DNA of 64,000 nucleotides from Dreissena polymorpha (taxonomy: Eukaryota > Mollusca > Bivalvia > Myida > Dreissenidae). Below are positions 1 to 13,400 of this stretch, piece after piece. The position numbers and the translations under genes are program-made. The stretch lies in the NCBI RefSeq assembly GCF_020536995.1, contig NC_068363.1:568001-632000 (forward strand), in the 5' to 3' direction. The notes below the pieces were generated by a model. That model ran no database searches. It saw only the letters and a program-made list of their open reading frames with translations, and was not told the DNA's origin. Numbering within the stretch: the stretch's first letter is position 1; each line of letters starts with the position of its first letter.

Positions 1-200
1 TACTTCAATACTTTAAACAAATGTATCTCATAATTGTAGATTAAAGGGGAAACAACACAAAAATAATACTAATATGTTGTAAGCATTTAAATGGTATACA
101 TAGAGTTAAAGATTAAAACCCGCAACACTACACCAATTGTATTTATTCAAGGAACACATGCATTATTTATAGTTAACAACTTATCGTAGCTATGTATTAA
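1..200. other. AT-rich sequence without recognisable features
   Basis: No exon-like open frame with splice signals and no repeat I recognise. It ends where a MITE starts. Confidence 0.4.
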
Positions 201-433
201 TTAACCCATTTAAGCCTAGCGTCTAGAAAAAAGGCTTTGCAAACAGCGTAGACCCAGATGAGACGCCCGCATTATACGGCGTCTCATCTGGGTCTGCGCT
301 GTTTGCTTACAGGTTTTTATGTAAAAAATATTTTTCTAAATATAGAAATAAATATACTAGACATCGCTAATTTTGGAGATAAATTTATCCAATATTGAAG
401 GATGGGAGAGTCTACTAGGCATAAATGGGTTAA
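201..433 (+). mobile_element. MITE, TTAACCCATTTA family, copy 1
   Basis: Terminal inverted repeats of the type TTAACCCATTTA-GCCTAG / CTAGGCATAAATGGGTTAA bound a 233-bp element. A long hairpin lies near the left end (about 238-306; arms contain agacccagatgagacgcc and its complement). No coding capacity. Other copies lie at 1006-1236 (inverted), 18851-19039 and 59355-59515, so this is a dispersed non-autonomous DNA transposon family. TTAA at both ends suggests a TA or TTAA target. Confidence 0.8.
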
Positions 434-619
434 GACAATACTACGTTTTTTAAGCAGCGTTGTTGCCTTTAAAAAGTATATTTTTGCAACATTGTGGCTG
501 CTAATAGAACAGAGAGATAAACATGGGGTAAAGGGCACTGTTTGACAACACTTAAGACAAAAACTATAGGCACATGGGTTAACGTCATAAAATCAAACGT
601 TGTGCATAATTTGAGCTTG

Positions 620-866
620 TTCTAAGAAAACTGGGCATAATGCATGTGCGTAAAGTGTCGTCCCAGATTAGCCTGTGCAATCCGCACAGGCTAATCAGGG
701 ACGACACTTTCCGCTTTATGACATTTTTCGTTTTAAATGAAGTATCTTCTTAGCATAAATCCAATTCAGGCGGAGGAAAGTGTCGTCCCTGATTAGCCTG
801 TGCGGACTGCACAGGCTAATCTGGACGACACTTAATGCACATGCATTGTGCCCAGTTCTCTCAGAA
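620..866 (+). mobile_element. Foldback MITE with GTCGTCC hairpins, copy 1
   Basis: Outer inverted repeats start TTCTAAGAAAACTGGGCATA and end with the near complement (...cccagttctctcagaa). Inside are two separate near-palindromes, each gtgtcgtccc-gattagcctgtgc...gcacaggctaatc-gggacgacac, one near each end. So the element is a palindrome made of palindromes. Non-coding. A second copy lies at 1479-1718. Confidence 0.8.
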
Positions 867-1005
867 AAAGGCTCATTTAATATGTGCTGAAACATACGAA
901 CGTTCTAGAGGATATGTGCATGGATAAATAATGTGCATATAAATGATATGTCTTCAAACAAATGCTTTCAAAGGGCGAGTACAATTTACATTTTGGGCAC
1001 TATTA

Positions 1006-1236
1006 TTAACCAATTTATGCCTGAAGACTCTCCATCCTTCTAAATTGGATCAATGTTTTTCCAAAATTAGGGATGTCTAGTATATTTATTTCTATATTTA
1101 GAATATTTCTACAGAAATTCCTCTATGTAAACAGCTCAGGACCCTGATGAGACGCCGCATCATGCGGCGTCTCATCTGGGTCTACGCTGTTTGCCCGAGG
1201 CCTTTTTTTTCTAGACGCTAGGCATCAATGGGTTAA
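1006..1236 (-). mobile_element. MITE, TTAACCCATTTA family, copy 2
   Basis: Same family as 201-433 but in opposite orientation: the agactctccatccttc side comes first and the agacgccgcat hairpin second, ending ctaggcatcaatgggttaa. Non-coding. Confidence 0.8.
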
Positions 1237-1478
1237 TTAAAAGGTTTGGGGCAACATAGATTTACACCAGCATATTCGTGGTTATATTGTATATCTACTC
1301 TTACACACGTTCACTAATCTGAATATAATGATCGTTCGCGCTCGTTTTAATAAAATACGAGTCTCACACGTTAATAACATACGATATCGCCTTTACTATT
1401 TCTCATTTATAAATCTACTACGTCTTTACTTTTACATAGGTATACTAACAAGTAAGTGACCCAAAAATATGAGTCGCG

Positions 1479-1718
1479 TTCTGAAACACGGGCTTAATGC
1501 ATGTGCGGTAAGTGTCGTCCCAGATTAGCCTGTGCAGTCCGCACAGGCTAATCTGGGAGACACTTTCCGATTTAATGGTATTTTTCGTTTAAAGGAAGTC
1601 CCTTTTTACCGAAAATTAGTTTAAGCGGAAAGTGTCGTCCCTGATTAGCCTATGCGGACTGCACAGGCTAATATGGGATGACACTTTACCCACATTGCTA
1701 TGCTCAGTTTTCTCAGAA
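1479..1718 (+). mobile_element. Foldback MITE with GTCGTCC hairpins, copy 2
   Basis: Terminal repeats TTCTGAAACACGGGC / ...cagttttctcagaa, with the same two internal hairpins as 620-866. It diverges by scattered substitutions, so both copies are old enough to have drifted. Confidence 0.8.
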
Positions 1719-2760
1719 CAGACACATATTATGTTGAATATTGATATTGATTGTTTATGGTTTGGCTCTTTAATAATTATTTCCTGATATAGATTATCAT
1801 TTTAATATAATAAAAATATAAGTGATATGTGACATCCATCTTATATGCCAAAGTTAGTTAAAACGTGTGATTGTTGTTAGTTTGGGCATTGAATCCAAGA
1901 AAACATCTTGTTATCTTGTAATTAAATTTAACGAAACTATCTTTGCGATTTCGTTATCGTTGACACTAAATATATTATTTTTATATAAAATCCATATGCT
2001 TGTTTTCGTACATTAATAATGCAATGAATGCATTTTTCGAAGGCTTATGTCATACAATTTCGCAAGTACAGAATATAACATACAAACATATACATTCGTT
2101 ATTACACAATACTCTAGCTACGTCACATAACTCGAACAGTTACACATACAAGAGATGCATCCAATAAGTAACAGTAATACTTTGGTGAAATGGAAGACTT
2201 ATGTTTGAGACCATTGTCTTGCAACACAATCCAGTACATAATGTACATCGATCTACATAATGAAAACAGTACAATAGGTGAACAAATATTACATTCTGAT
2301 CAAATGTTATAAAACAGATTTACAGTACATTAGATCTGAAACTGTTACTTAAAAACAATGTTACCTTTAGTCTATAAAATTCCATATAATGATTTTATTT
2401 AAACTTTTCTATGAAATGTTGAACTGTTTTGAAGCAAACATGATTGGTTTTGAAATACTATACAAAGAAAACTAATTGATGATAAAATAATTTGATTTCC
2501 AAAGTGTTATGTTTATTAACTATTGTAATCTTTTCCAACTGCAATATGAAGTCAAAATATAAAAACATAGAAAAAGACAAGAAAATAATACTATGTACAT
2601 GTCCACAAGGGTTCGTTGTATGAAACTGCTTTGCAGACAGAACAAAATTCATGTCTTCATTTAATTGTTAAAACTACATTTATAAAAATCATGAAATTAA
2701 AAAAGGATGTACAGACATATGTGAAAATCTATATACAAATAAATACATGTATAGAGGAAT
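1719..2760. other. AT-rich intergenic sequence, no feature seen
   Basis: About 1 kb of AT-rich DNA. I see no exon with matching splice phases, no hairpin and no repeat family. It may hold the undetected 5' part of the peptidase/PHD gene that starts to be readable at 3302. Confidence 0.4.
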
Positions 2761-2860
2761 NNNNNNNNNNNNNNNNNNNNNNNNNNNNNNNNNNNNNNNN
2801 NNNNNNNNNNNNNNNNNNNNNNNNNNNNNNNNNNNNNNNNNNNNNNNNNNNNNNNNNNNN
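2761..2860. other. Assembly gap (100 N)
   Basis: A run of exactly 100 N, the conventional placeholder for a gap of unknown size. Upstream exons of the gene beginning at 3302 could be missing here. Confidence 0.99.
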
Positions 2861-3301
2861 TGTGACCTATTTGAACATTAATACCATAATATTTTTTTCC
2901 TTATTATTTTAATTTTGCATTCATAAAATAATGTTAATAATGTAGAGAGTAAATGGTGTTTATAGTGTGTGTTTACACAGATAGTTGTACCACTGATGAT
3001 TTAATCCATGTCTTGCTTCTAAATTTTTCATGGTGTTCTTATTATTATTACATTGTTCACTGATGTGTACTTGTTTCTTACTTGAACAGAGAAATTGATG
3101 CCTTGGCTTTAGTTAATTGAATATATTGTAATAACCAATTAATTAAAAACATATAAACAAATATACAATGCCAACACATAAATGGAAAACATTTTAATGA
3201 ACACACAAACTTTGTTGTCATGAAACAGTATATCTGGTTGTTCTGACTTCATGTGTTAAAATGATTGTTTAATTATGGCATGTCTTAAATACTTAATTTA
3301 G
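2861..3301. other. AT-rich sequence upstream of the first readable exon
   Basis: No convincing exon. It ends in ...cttaatttag, used as the splice acceptor of the exon at 3302. Confidence 0.4.
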
Positions 3302-6300
3302 ATAATGGATGCATTTTTACATCTGCTGTGTTTGCCTTTGGATGGCAGTCTCCATGTAGCAAGTACAGTATGGACTGCCATATTTTTGGGACAAGACCCT
3401 GATAAACACAGGTATTTAAGCGAGGTGGTATGTAGCATGTTCACCAATAAAATCTTAATACCTAAACTTTGAGGCATTTTCCTGAACATTTAAACATTTA
3501 CACAAATGACAGCACATTAACGTTATAAAGAAATAACCATTTGCATTGACCAATATGACGGAAACTATATTTTAGCTCACCTGAAATTAAAGTGCTGAGT
3601 TGCTGGAACATGTAAAAACTTTTAAGCATTGAATATGTTTAAATATTATGAAATTATGGTCATCACTGCATGAAGGTTCATGTTAAATCTGTGCATTTAC
3701 TGGTATTTATTAGGAATTGTTTGAGGACTAAATGAATAAAAGTATATAAGCATTAATGAAAATAAGTCTATATTGTTATTTTCAAGAATTACTTGATGAG
3801 TATTATTAGTTTGGCGTGTTTTCAGAGGAAAACTCGAGGTATTGTCATAGCAAGCTCGTGCTGTCCGACGTCTGTGTCGTGCTAAAACCTTTACTTTGGC
3901 TCTAAAAAAAAAGTGCTTCACTTACAACTTTGAAACTTATATTTAGATGCACTTTGATTTGTTCTACATACCACACTCAATTTTAAGGTCACTAGGTCAA
4001 AGGTCAAGGTCTTTGTGATTTAAAATAATTCAGACAAGCTTTCATTTATTCAAGACTGAACCTGCAAGCCGAGCGTTGACACCCATTATGTGGTGCTCTT
4101 GTCTTAAGTGTACTATTTTCTATGCAAAGGTGCAGATACTGGAGTATGATCATCTGGTTGGAGCAGTCAATAGGGTGGATTCCACTGGTCTCTTATAGTA
4201 AGTGAAATGATTGTCAATTTACTTGCGAAATATCACGGTTGTCCAATTTTTTAAACTTGGTTACATTTATAAATGCCATGAAACATTGTCTACTGGGCCT
4301 CTACAAAAACTGATTCCATAACAGAGCTGGGGCCAAAATTTGCCCTGTCCTGTGGTGAATCTGTTTTTCCTATATGTGTACAGTATACCCTTCAAAAATC
4401 AAACACTCAAAACACATGGCATAGAGCTTACATTTTTGGCATTCGTATAGTTGGCTTCTACAAAGATTGTTGAGATTACAGGCTTGGGGCCAAAAGTTAG
4501 GCCCATCCTGGGGCCCAATATGTTTTCCCTACATGTATATACTAAAACAACTTCACAAATAGTCTTCTCTTAAACCACAAGGCATATAGGATAAATATTT
4601 GCATACAAAATTGTGACTTTTTAATTGTCAAGTGAACATCTGCCAATATTGCTCAAACTTTATGCTCACAGGTCAAAATTTTTCCTGTCCAGCTGGGCCA
4701 TTCTGTTCATACAAGAAAGTATGTAGTTAGTAAAAAACTTAAAAAAACCTCTCTGAAAACATAAGGCATAGATAAAAGGTTTTTGGCATGAACAATTTAT
4801 AGTATTTTCATCTTGATTGTTAAATTTATTTTTTGTTCAAAAAAATATCCACAACCTGGAGCAGTCAAATTATATATGTTCATAAAAAAAAACTTTAAAA
4901 TTCTTCTATAAATAGGTTAAATTTTCAAGATTCCTGCCAGTGGGACTATCAATTAAGATCGCATATTATTCAGGTGAGCACCCCAAGGCCCTCTGGGGGC
5001 CTCTTTTATTTTCTTCAGGTTGTGCAACCGAAAGACAACAAAGTATTGTACATAAAATCCGATGGGGGAGCAGAATGTTTCCCAGCAACAGATCCTGCAA
5101 CACTGGATGTAAATGTGTACATTATTTAATTAAACAGATTAGATACATTTAACTTCATATACTAAATTAGAAAAATATCACAGACTGTAAAATGCTATGT
5201 AATATTTAACTTGCAAATAATCATCATTTATATAAAAGTTTACACTGATCAGATTGTGAAGGTTTTGGTGTCATGTCCGTTACCGAAATTAGACTTGTAT
5301 GTCTAATATGTAGCATTAGTGTATTTCCTTTCAGTGGTTTATGGGAATATTTGCTACCAAAAACTTTTTTATGTCCCCCACCATTAAAGTGGGGGACATA
5401 TTGTTTCTTCCCTGTCTGTAGGTCTATCTGTCTGTTGGTTGTTTGTTGGTTTGATTTTATGTTTGCGTCAAATTTGCCATAACTTTTGCAATATTGAAGA
5501 TAGCAACTTGATATTTTGCATGCATGCATGTGTATCTCATGGAGATGCACATTTTGAGTGTTGAAAGATCAAGGTCATCCTTAAGGTCAAAGGTCAAAGA
5601 TATAGCTTCAAAGCGGCGCAATAGGGGACATAGTGTTTCTAAAAACACATTTCTTGTTTGGAAGTACAAGAAATCCAGTTTTTACCTTCTAACTTTGACC
5701 TTGACCCAAATTAAATTCTTAGTATGCAGAACCAAGCTAGCTATTAATCAATATGACCAAGTAACATTAAAATCCTTCATTGATTTATGCAAAGAAGCAC
5801 TGGCAAGGTAATTATGTTTTTAACCTGGATAACTTGACTTAATTGACAAATGCTGCCAATATGCAAACCAAGGCTTGGTAATGAACACTCCTTCTAAGTT
5901 TCTTTTTATGTTTTATGGGAATAAGTGCTGACAAGATTCAAGGAACATCTAACCAGACATCCTGACAGCGCAAAAAATATGTCTTTATTACCAGCTAGGG
6001 AATTCATTCCAAAAATTTAGCAAATAATATTTGTACTCATAATGTATCATTTATGGTGATTTGATGATGTTGTTTTTTTTACTTTTTGCTTTTGAACAGT
6101 AAATTTGTGCACATTCGGCGCTCATCCAGCATTGATATGGGCGGACCAACACATTGGAACATACTCTGCCCACGTCATGCAAAACAGTCAGATTCAATAT
6201 CTTGCGGTTGTCTACGTTTTTAAAGGTAATGGAATCCGTTATTTGTACTTCCCAATGATTTTTAACCAGGTTTTCCGAAGGAAAAAACTGGTTATTAGAT

Positions 6301-7426
6301 TGGCGAATGCGGGCGTGCCGGCTGGCTGGCGGGCTGGCGGAACAAGCTTGTCCGGGCCATAACTATGTCGTTCATTGTCAGATTTTAAAATCATTTGGCA
6401 CATTTGTTTAATATCATTGGACGGTGTGTCGCGCGAAATAATTACGTCGATATCTCCAAGGTCAAGGTCACACTTTGAGTTAAAAGGTCAAAAATGGCCA
6501 TAAATGAGCTTGTCCTGGCCATAACTATGTCATTCATTGTGAGATTTTAAAATCATTTTGCACATTTGTTCACCAGCATGGTACGGTGTGTTGCACGAAA
6601 GAATCACGTCAATATCTCCAATGTCAAGGTCGCCACGACTAAAAATATATTAATTTTTTTTATAACAAACTTACAAAGGGGGTTAATTTGTTTGTTCATT
6701 TCAAAAGTTCAGTTTGAGTTTTCTCCCTTTATCAGATTTTTTTTTCACAATGAAAACCTGGTTTTGTGACAATTTTGTCCCTTGTTCCTGTAGAAGCGTA
6801 GTTGTTTTTTTTTGTCCATCTGTGACACTTTTCTGTCCACAGCTGTTTCTGAACTGTTTCTTGTAATGAACCTTAAAAATTATTTTCTATTATCATGTTG
6901 CATTGGTACACGCATAAAATTTATCTGCATCAACTTGGTAAAGCCATAGTTATCCTCTTTATTGATTGAAAGTAAGGAATCTGCATCAACTTGGTAAAGC
7001 CATAGTTATCCTCTTCATTGATTGAACGTTAGGGATCTGCATCAACTTGGTAAAGCAATAGTTATCCTATCATTGATTGAAAGTAAGGAATTCCATAACT
7101 GTTTTTTGCTTTCCATAGCTGTTGCTCAGTAACTGTTGTATGGAACTACATGAAACTTGTTATTAATATGTATGTTCATAAAATGTTTGTGCGTGGTTAA
7201 GTATTGCTTGGATTGCCTTGGTAAATTAATTTTCAAACCCACTTAATTGGTTGAAACAGTTGTGTTTTTTTTCTGCCCAATGCTACCTCTCAGTAAATAT
7301 AATGATATTAACAACTTTAGTTAGCAGAATGCTACCTGCAGAATCAATCCTTAGAGTTTGTGCTCAGCAAAACACAACTACTAGAAGAACGGAGACGAAT
7401 AGCCAGAAGACTGCTTTCTGAAGGGG
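3302..7426 (+). CDS. Exons 1-6: Ulp1-type peptidase C48 domain
   Basis: Exon 1 reads IMDAFLHLLCLPLDG, the start typical of Ulp1 cores (...IndaYLxLL). Exon 2 carries LVGAVN then a HWSLI segment at 4183-4197 (catalytic His); HW is in a frame one base out of step with the start of the exon. Exon 3 continues VVQPKDNKVLYIKSDGG; the position of the usual triad Asp (yeast YVDS) reads YIKS, so Lys stands there, with an Asp two residues later. Exon 5 has KQSDSISCG, with the oxyanion Gln six residues before the catalytic Cys (6203-6205), then an extra T at 6208-6209 before VYVFK. Exon 6 gives AECYLQNQSLEF, as expected after the Ulp1 Cys, then a basic helix LLEERRRIARRLLSEG. The domain is clear. Whether it is active, a pseudo-peptidase or carries consensus errors cannot be settled here. 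Confidence 0.8.
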
Positions 7427-10400
7427 GTAAATAATTTTATTTCAAACAAAAACGAAACACTGTATATATTTTATCATTTATACTTATCATTTATCACTTT
7501 TCCATCATTTTATCATTTATCACTTTTCCACCAAAATGTTTAATATGTTTTCATTTAAAACCAAAAAAAAGCAAACTATTATTATTATAACTTACCAGTG
7601 TTTTTTATCCAGAAAAGTTCTTTTTTGCTTTCTTAAGTGAATTACTTTCCATTGCTTTTTTACTGGATTATGAAAAAAAATTGTTCAATAAGGAAAATGA
7701 TAGAAAATGGCTTTACAAATGAGAAACAAATCATTGCTATATGATTAAATTTTTAACCAGTTTTTCCGAAGGAAAAAACTGCTTATTAGATTGGCGAATG
7801 CGGGCGGGCTGGCTGGCTGGCTGGCTGGCGGGCTGGCTGGCTGGCTGGCGGGCTGGCGGAATAAGCTTGTCCGGGCCATAACTATGTCGTTCATTGTCAG
7901 ATTTTAAAATCATTTGACACATTTGTTCACCATCATTGGACGGTGTGTCGCGCGAAATAATTACGTCGATATCTCCAGGGTCAAGGTCACACTTTGAGTT
8001 CAAAGGTCAAAAATGGCCATAAATGAGCTTGTCCGAGCCATAACTATGTCGTTCATCGTCAGATTTTAAAATCATATGGCACATTTGTTCACCATGATTG
8101 GACGGTGTGTCACGCTAAATAATTACGTCGATATCTCCAAGGTCAAGGTCACACTTTGAGTTCAAAGGTCAAAAATGGCCATAAATGAGCTTGTCCTGGC
8201 CATAACTATGTCATTCATAGTGAGATTTTAAAATAATTTGGCACATTTGTTCACCATCATGGGACGGTGTGTCCCACGAAAGAATCACGTCAATATCTCC
8301 AATGTCAAGGTCGCCACGACTAAAAATAGATTTAAAAAAAAAAAATTACAAAGGGGGTTAATTTTTTGTGGTCATTTCAAAAGTTCAGTTTGAGTTTTCT
8401 CCCTTTATCAGATTTTTTTTTCACAATGAAAACCTGGTTTTGTGACAATTTTGTCCCTTTTTTATTTTATTTTGTATTTTGCTGTGTATTCTTATGATCT
8501 CTCTGGGTTTGTCTGTTGGTAAGTCCTATCTGAGTAAAGGAGCATGTCAATGGCAAATAGGGGATATAATTGTCAGAAATAAATAAAACTATTGAAGGGT
8601 ATTTAATTTACTAAATGATTTATTTAAAAATGATACCCCATTATAATAATAATCCTGTAAGATAGGTGTTTTAATAAGTATGCACTTTGGATGCCCCCCT
8701 TCGAAGAAAAAGGGTTATACTGTTTTGCGCATGTCGGTCTGTCGGTTGGTCCGTCCACCAAATGGTTTCTGGATGTAAACTCAATAACGCGTAGACCTAG
8801 GATCATGATACATTATTGGTACAATGATTATGACTGGCACATGTCCCCTATTGATTTTCAGGTCACTTCTTCAAAGGTCAAGGTCACATTGACTAGAAAC
8901 AGTAAAATTGTTTTCGGATGATAACTCAAGAATGCTTATGCAAAGGATCATGTAACTTCATAGCTACATTGATCATGACTGGCAGATGACCCCTATTGAT
9001 TTTCAGGTCACTAGGTCAAGGTCACATTGACCTGAAGCAGTAAAATAGTTTCTAACATATTCACACAATGGCTGCCACTATAACTGACAGCCCATTCGAG
9101 GGGCATGCGTGTTTTACAAACAGCCCTTGTTTGCATGCCTTGTTTGAAAAGCCTTAGAAATAATATGTTTGGACACATGAATGACTAACTTAATTGCTGC
9201 AAATACTTTTAAAGCATATTTATTAATTCAAATTGTTAACTTACTTTTCTAGAAATCATTGGAGGTCATCTAGAAGAGATAGCAAGTAGCCCATCAGTTG
9301 AACATGAGGTAACAGCCACCTTACTATATTGATGTGAATTAATTATAAAAATAAATATGTTTAAAAAATGCAGAAAAAGTTATCCGATGAAAGAGCAGTG
9401 GAATATCTTAGGCAAAGGACTCAGAATGAAAAGGGTTTGAGGAAACACTGTCTAGTCAGTAAGAAACACTTGATCATACAATCTCTTTGCAACAGCAATA
9501 AGAGTCACTGTTAAAAACGTGCCCTTGCTAACAAATCTTTACTCAAAGTTAGGATAATTTTTGTTGTTGCTTTTCTATAATTCCTTTCTGATCATTCACA
9601 TGATATTTCATCTTCAACATTAAAATATTAGGAAAACATAAGTGAATAATCACAGGAGTAATGAGATTGCAGCTGTCCTTTACGGTAGAGAAAATGGGAA
9701 TACAAAAACATAAAAGAACTAAATATGAGTATATCATGATCATTTTGCAGCACTTGGACCAGCTGACAAACACCTCTGCCATGGAGATGGAAGTGCCAGA
9801 CACTGACCCAGTAGTGGATGATGTGGCAACAACCAGGGTACTCTATTTATGTGAATTAATTGTAAACGTAAATGTATCCAAAATGCAGAAAAAGTTATCC
9901 GATCAAAGAGCAGTGAATTATCTGAGGGAGCATACTTAGATTGAAAAGGGCTTGAGAAAACACTGTCTAGTCATTTAGACACAATTGAATATACAATCGC
10001 GAAGCAATAGCAATAAGAGTTACTGTTAAAAACGTGCCCTTGCTAACAAATCTTTACTCAAGGTTAGGATAATTTTTGTTGTTGCTTTTCTATAATTCCT
10101 TTCTGATCATTCACATGATATTTCATCTTCAACATTAAAATATTAGGAAAACATAAGTGAATAATCACAGGAGTAATGAGATTGCAGCTGTCCTTTACGG
10201 TAGAGAAAATGGGAATACAAAAACATAAAAGAACTAAATATGAGTATATCATGATCATTTTGCAGCACTTGGACCAGCTGACAAACACCTCTGCCATGGA
10301 GATGGAAGTGCCAGACACTGACCCAGTAGTGGATGATGTGGCAACAACCAGGGTACTCTATTTATGTGAATTAATTGTAAACGTAAATGTATCCAAAATG

Positions 10401-13400
10401 CAGAAAAAGTTATCCGATCAAAGAGCAGTGAATTATCTGAGGGAGCATACTTAGATTGAAAAGGGCTTGAGAAAACACTGTCTAGTCATTTAGACACAAT
10501 TGAATATACAATCGCGAAGCAATAGCAATAAGAGTTACTGTTAAAAACGTGCCCTTGCTAACAAATCTTTACTCAAGGTTAGGATAATTTTTGTTGTTGC
10601 TTTTCTATAATTCCTTTCTGATCATTCACATGATATTTCATCTTCAACATTAAAATATTAGGAAAACATAAGTGAATAATCACAGGAGTAATGAGATTGC
10701 AGCTGTCCTTTACGGTAGAGAAAATGGGAATACAAAAACATAAAAGAACTAAATATGAGTATATCATGATATTTTGCAGCACTTGGACCAGCTGACAAAC
10801 ACCTCTGCCATGGAGATGGAAGTGCCAGACACTGACCCAGAAGTGGATGATGTGGCAACAACCAGGGTACTCTATTTATGTGAATTAATTGTAAACGTAA
10901 ATGTATCCAAAAATGCAAGAAAAGTTATCCGATCAAAGAGCAGTGAATTATCTTAGGGAGCATACTGAGATTGAAAAGGGCTTGAGAAAACACTGTCTAG
11001 TCAGTTAGACACAATTGATTATACAATCGCGAAGCAACAGCAATAAGAGTTACTGTTAAAAACTTGTCCTTGATAACAAATCTTTCATATGTGTTATGGT
11101 AATTTCAATTCTTGCTTTTCTATAAGTCCTTTCTGATCATTCACATGATATTCCGTCTTCAACATTAAAATACTAGGATAACATGAGTGAATAAGCAGAT
11201 AAGGAATGAGATTGCAGCTGTCATTTACCGTAGAGAAAATGGGAATACAAGAACATTAAAGAACTAAATATGAGTATATCATGATATTTTGCAGAACTTG
11301 GACCAGCTGACAAACACCTCTGCCATGGAGATGGAAGTGCCAGACACTGACCCAGTAGTGGATGATGTGGCAACAACCAGGGTACTCTATTTATGTGAAT
11401 TAATTGTAAACATAAATATATCCAAAAATGCAGAAAAAGTTATCCAATCAAAGAGCAGTGAATTATCTTAGGCAACAGACTTAGAGTGATAAGGGTTTGA
11501 GAAAACACTGTTTGTTAGTAAGTCAAAAACACTTGATTAAACAATCGCAATCAGAGTTACTGTTAAAAGAGTATCTTTGCTAACAAATCATTCTTCAGTC
11601 TTATGGTAATTTCAGTTGTAGCTTTTCTAAATTGTTAAACCTCTTGTGTACCATAATGCAAAGCATATATTTATAGGTTCATCGACGTATCTTTTAGGTT
11701 AATTGTGGTATCGGTATACATTTTGTTATTATTGGATTGTTAAATTTTGCAAGAAATATTTTAGGAAAGAGTCAGTGTTCACATTTATGCACCTTTGCAG
11801 AGAAGTGTTTGCATCTATATGCATCACACTTATTAACTGATGTTGGACTTTTTACTTGAAACATGTAATTTTTTTAGGAGTCAAGATATCCAGTCAGAGC
11901 AAGTACATCAAAGGTTTGTGGCAGACATTACCTGTTTACTTATCAAAGAGGGATGTATTTAGCTTTACACTCCCATCAAAACATGTAAGTGCTGTCCAAG
12001 TAATTGTCGTTATCTACAGATGGATCTCATATTTATAGGAAACTATGTTTATCCTTAATCATCCTTTACACCTCATATCTGGTATTGTTGTCAGTAAGAA
12101 TGATATTGATTCCCAACAGAAAGCAGGGTCTTGTTTTGCCCTTGTCGGTCTATTTTGCTCTCCGTCCTTCATTCACTCTTTTGCTTGTCCAGATATGCTT
12201 ATCCATAATTGTCAATGGAATTTTATTAAACTATCAAGAAGTTTGTATACAGCTTGGTCACACATTACAATTAAATTATGTAGGGATCTACAACATAACC
12301 ACAGAGGTTTGACCTTTTATTTGATTCAAATTGAGGTATGTTGTTTATTCGGAGCTTTCATTCAGTAACTTTTGTCTGAAATATCATGAAATAATTCTTA
12401 ATATGCTAACACTACATGCTACTCAAAATCTATAGAAAAAGGAAATCTCAAGCAATTTTTGGCAAAGCTTATTATTTTGAAAACAGTTCAGAACAGTATA
12501 CATAATTTGATAAGAAATACACATATGAAACACAATCTCAAGGAAATGCAATAAACCTTGATGTCATGTGTATAAATGTGAAGAAACAAACAATAGTATT
12601 TTAATGACATATTGATTGTATAATTGCTTGTAAACATAATGTTTTAGGGAAATTAATTTTAGTGTATTTATATTAGCTTGTCACTCTTTCACTGGCAGCA
12701 ATGGACTTGACGTCATACTGGTTCTTTGATGCTTTTTATCAATGAATGTGATGTAGAAAATAATTCACTAAATAATTTAGAATTAAATCAAGGTCATCAA
12801 AGTGTAACAAATCCATAATGACTAAATAACGGTAATTTGTTTATCAGGTTTCAAAATATGCAGTAAGTAATTATATATACCATAATAAAATGTGTGATAA
12901 TAAAGTGAAGGCGAGTTAATTTCTCTGAGGCATAGGGAAAAAAAAATAAATTCGTCATTCCATACTTCTCTCTGTCACATTTTTCCATCTGGACCTGTTT
13001 TTCAGCAACTATTTCATGCAATTTCTTGAAATTTTAAATAAATGTGTCACCATGTTGATTGTTCAAATTTTTTGGGCATACTAGGTAACTCCTAATTTAT
13101 TCTCCTTTAATTAATTCAAAGTACATTGTAGCTATTGCATGGAATTTCATATAAAAATCATCTTACTACCGAGGGTGCATGCATATATTATGTCAGTATC
13201 TACTTGGTATGCAAGTAAATGAATATTCTCATTTATTTGTTTATGTCCCTCACCACTATAGTGGGGGACATATTGTTGTTGACCTGTCTGTTATTTTGTT
13301 TGTTTGCGTCAAACATTTACATTTGCCATAATGAAGCTAGCTAATTAATATTTGGCAGTCAAGGTCATAGGACAAATATATGGGTCAAAATCGCTGATTT

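Noticed and set aside
6105-6362. 85-codon open frame MCTFGAHPALIW...
   Set aside because: It overlaps the Ulp1 exon 6100-6225 in the wrong frame over most of its length and then runs into a transposable element. Only its short YVFKG stretch is in the true frame, after the slip.
9549-10454. Identical 84- and 92-codon open frames on both strands around the duplicated exons
   Set aside because: They read through splice sites of the 87-nt exons into intron sequence; identity reflects the tandem duplication.
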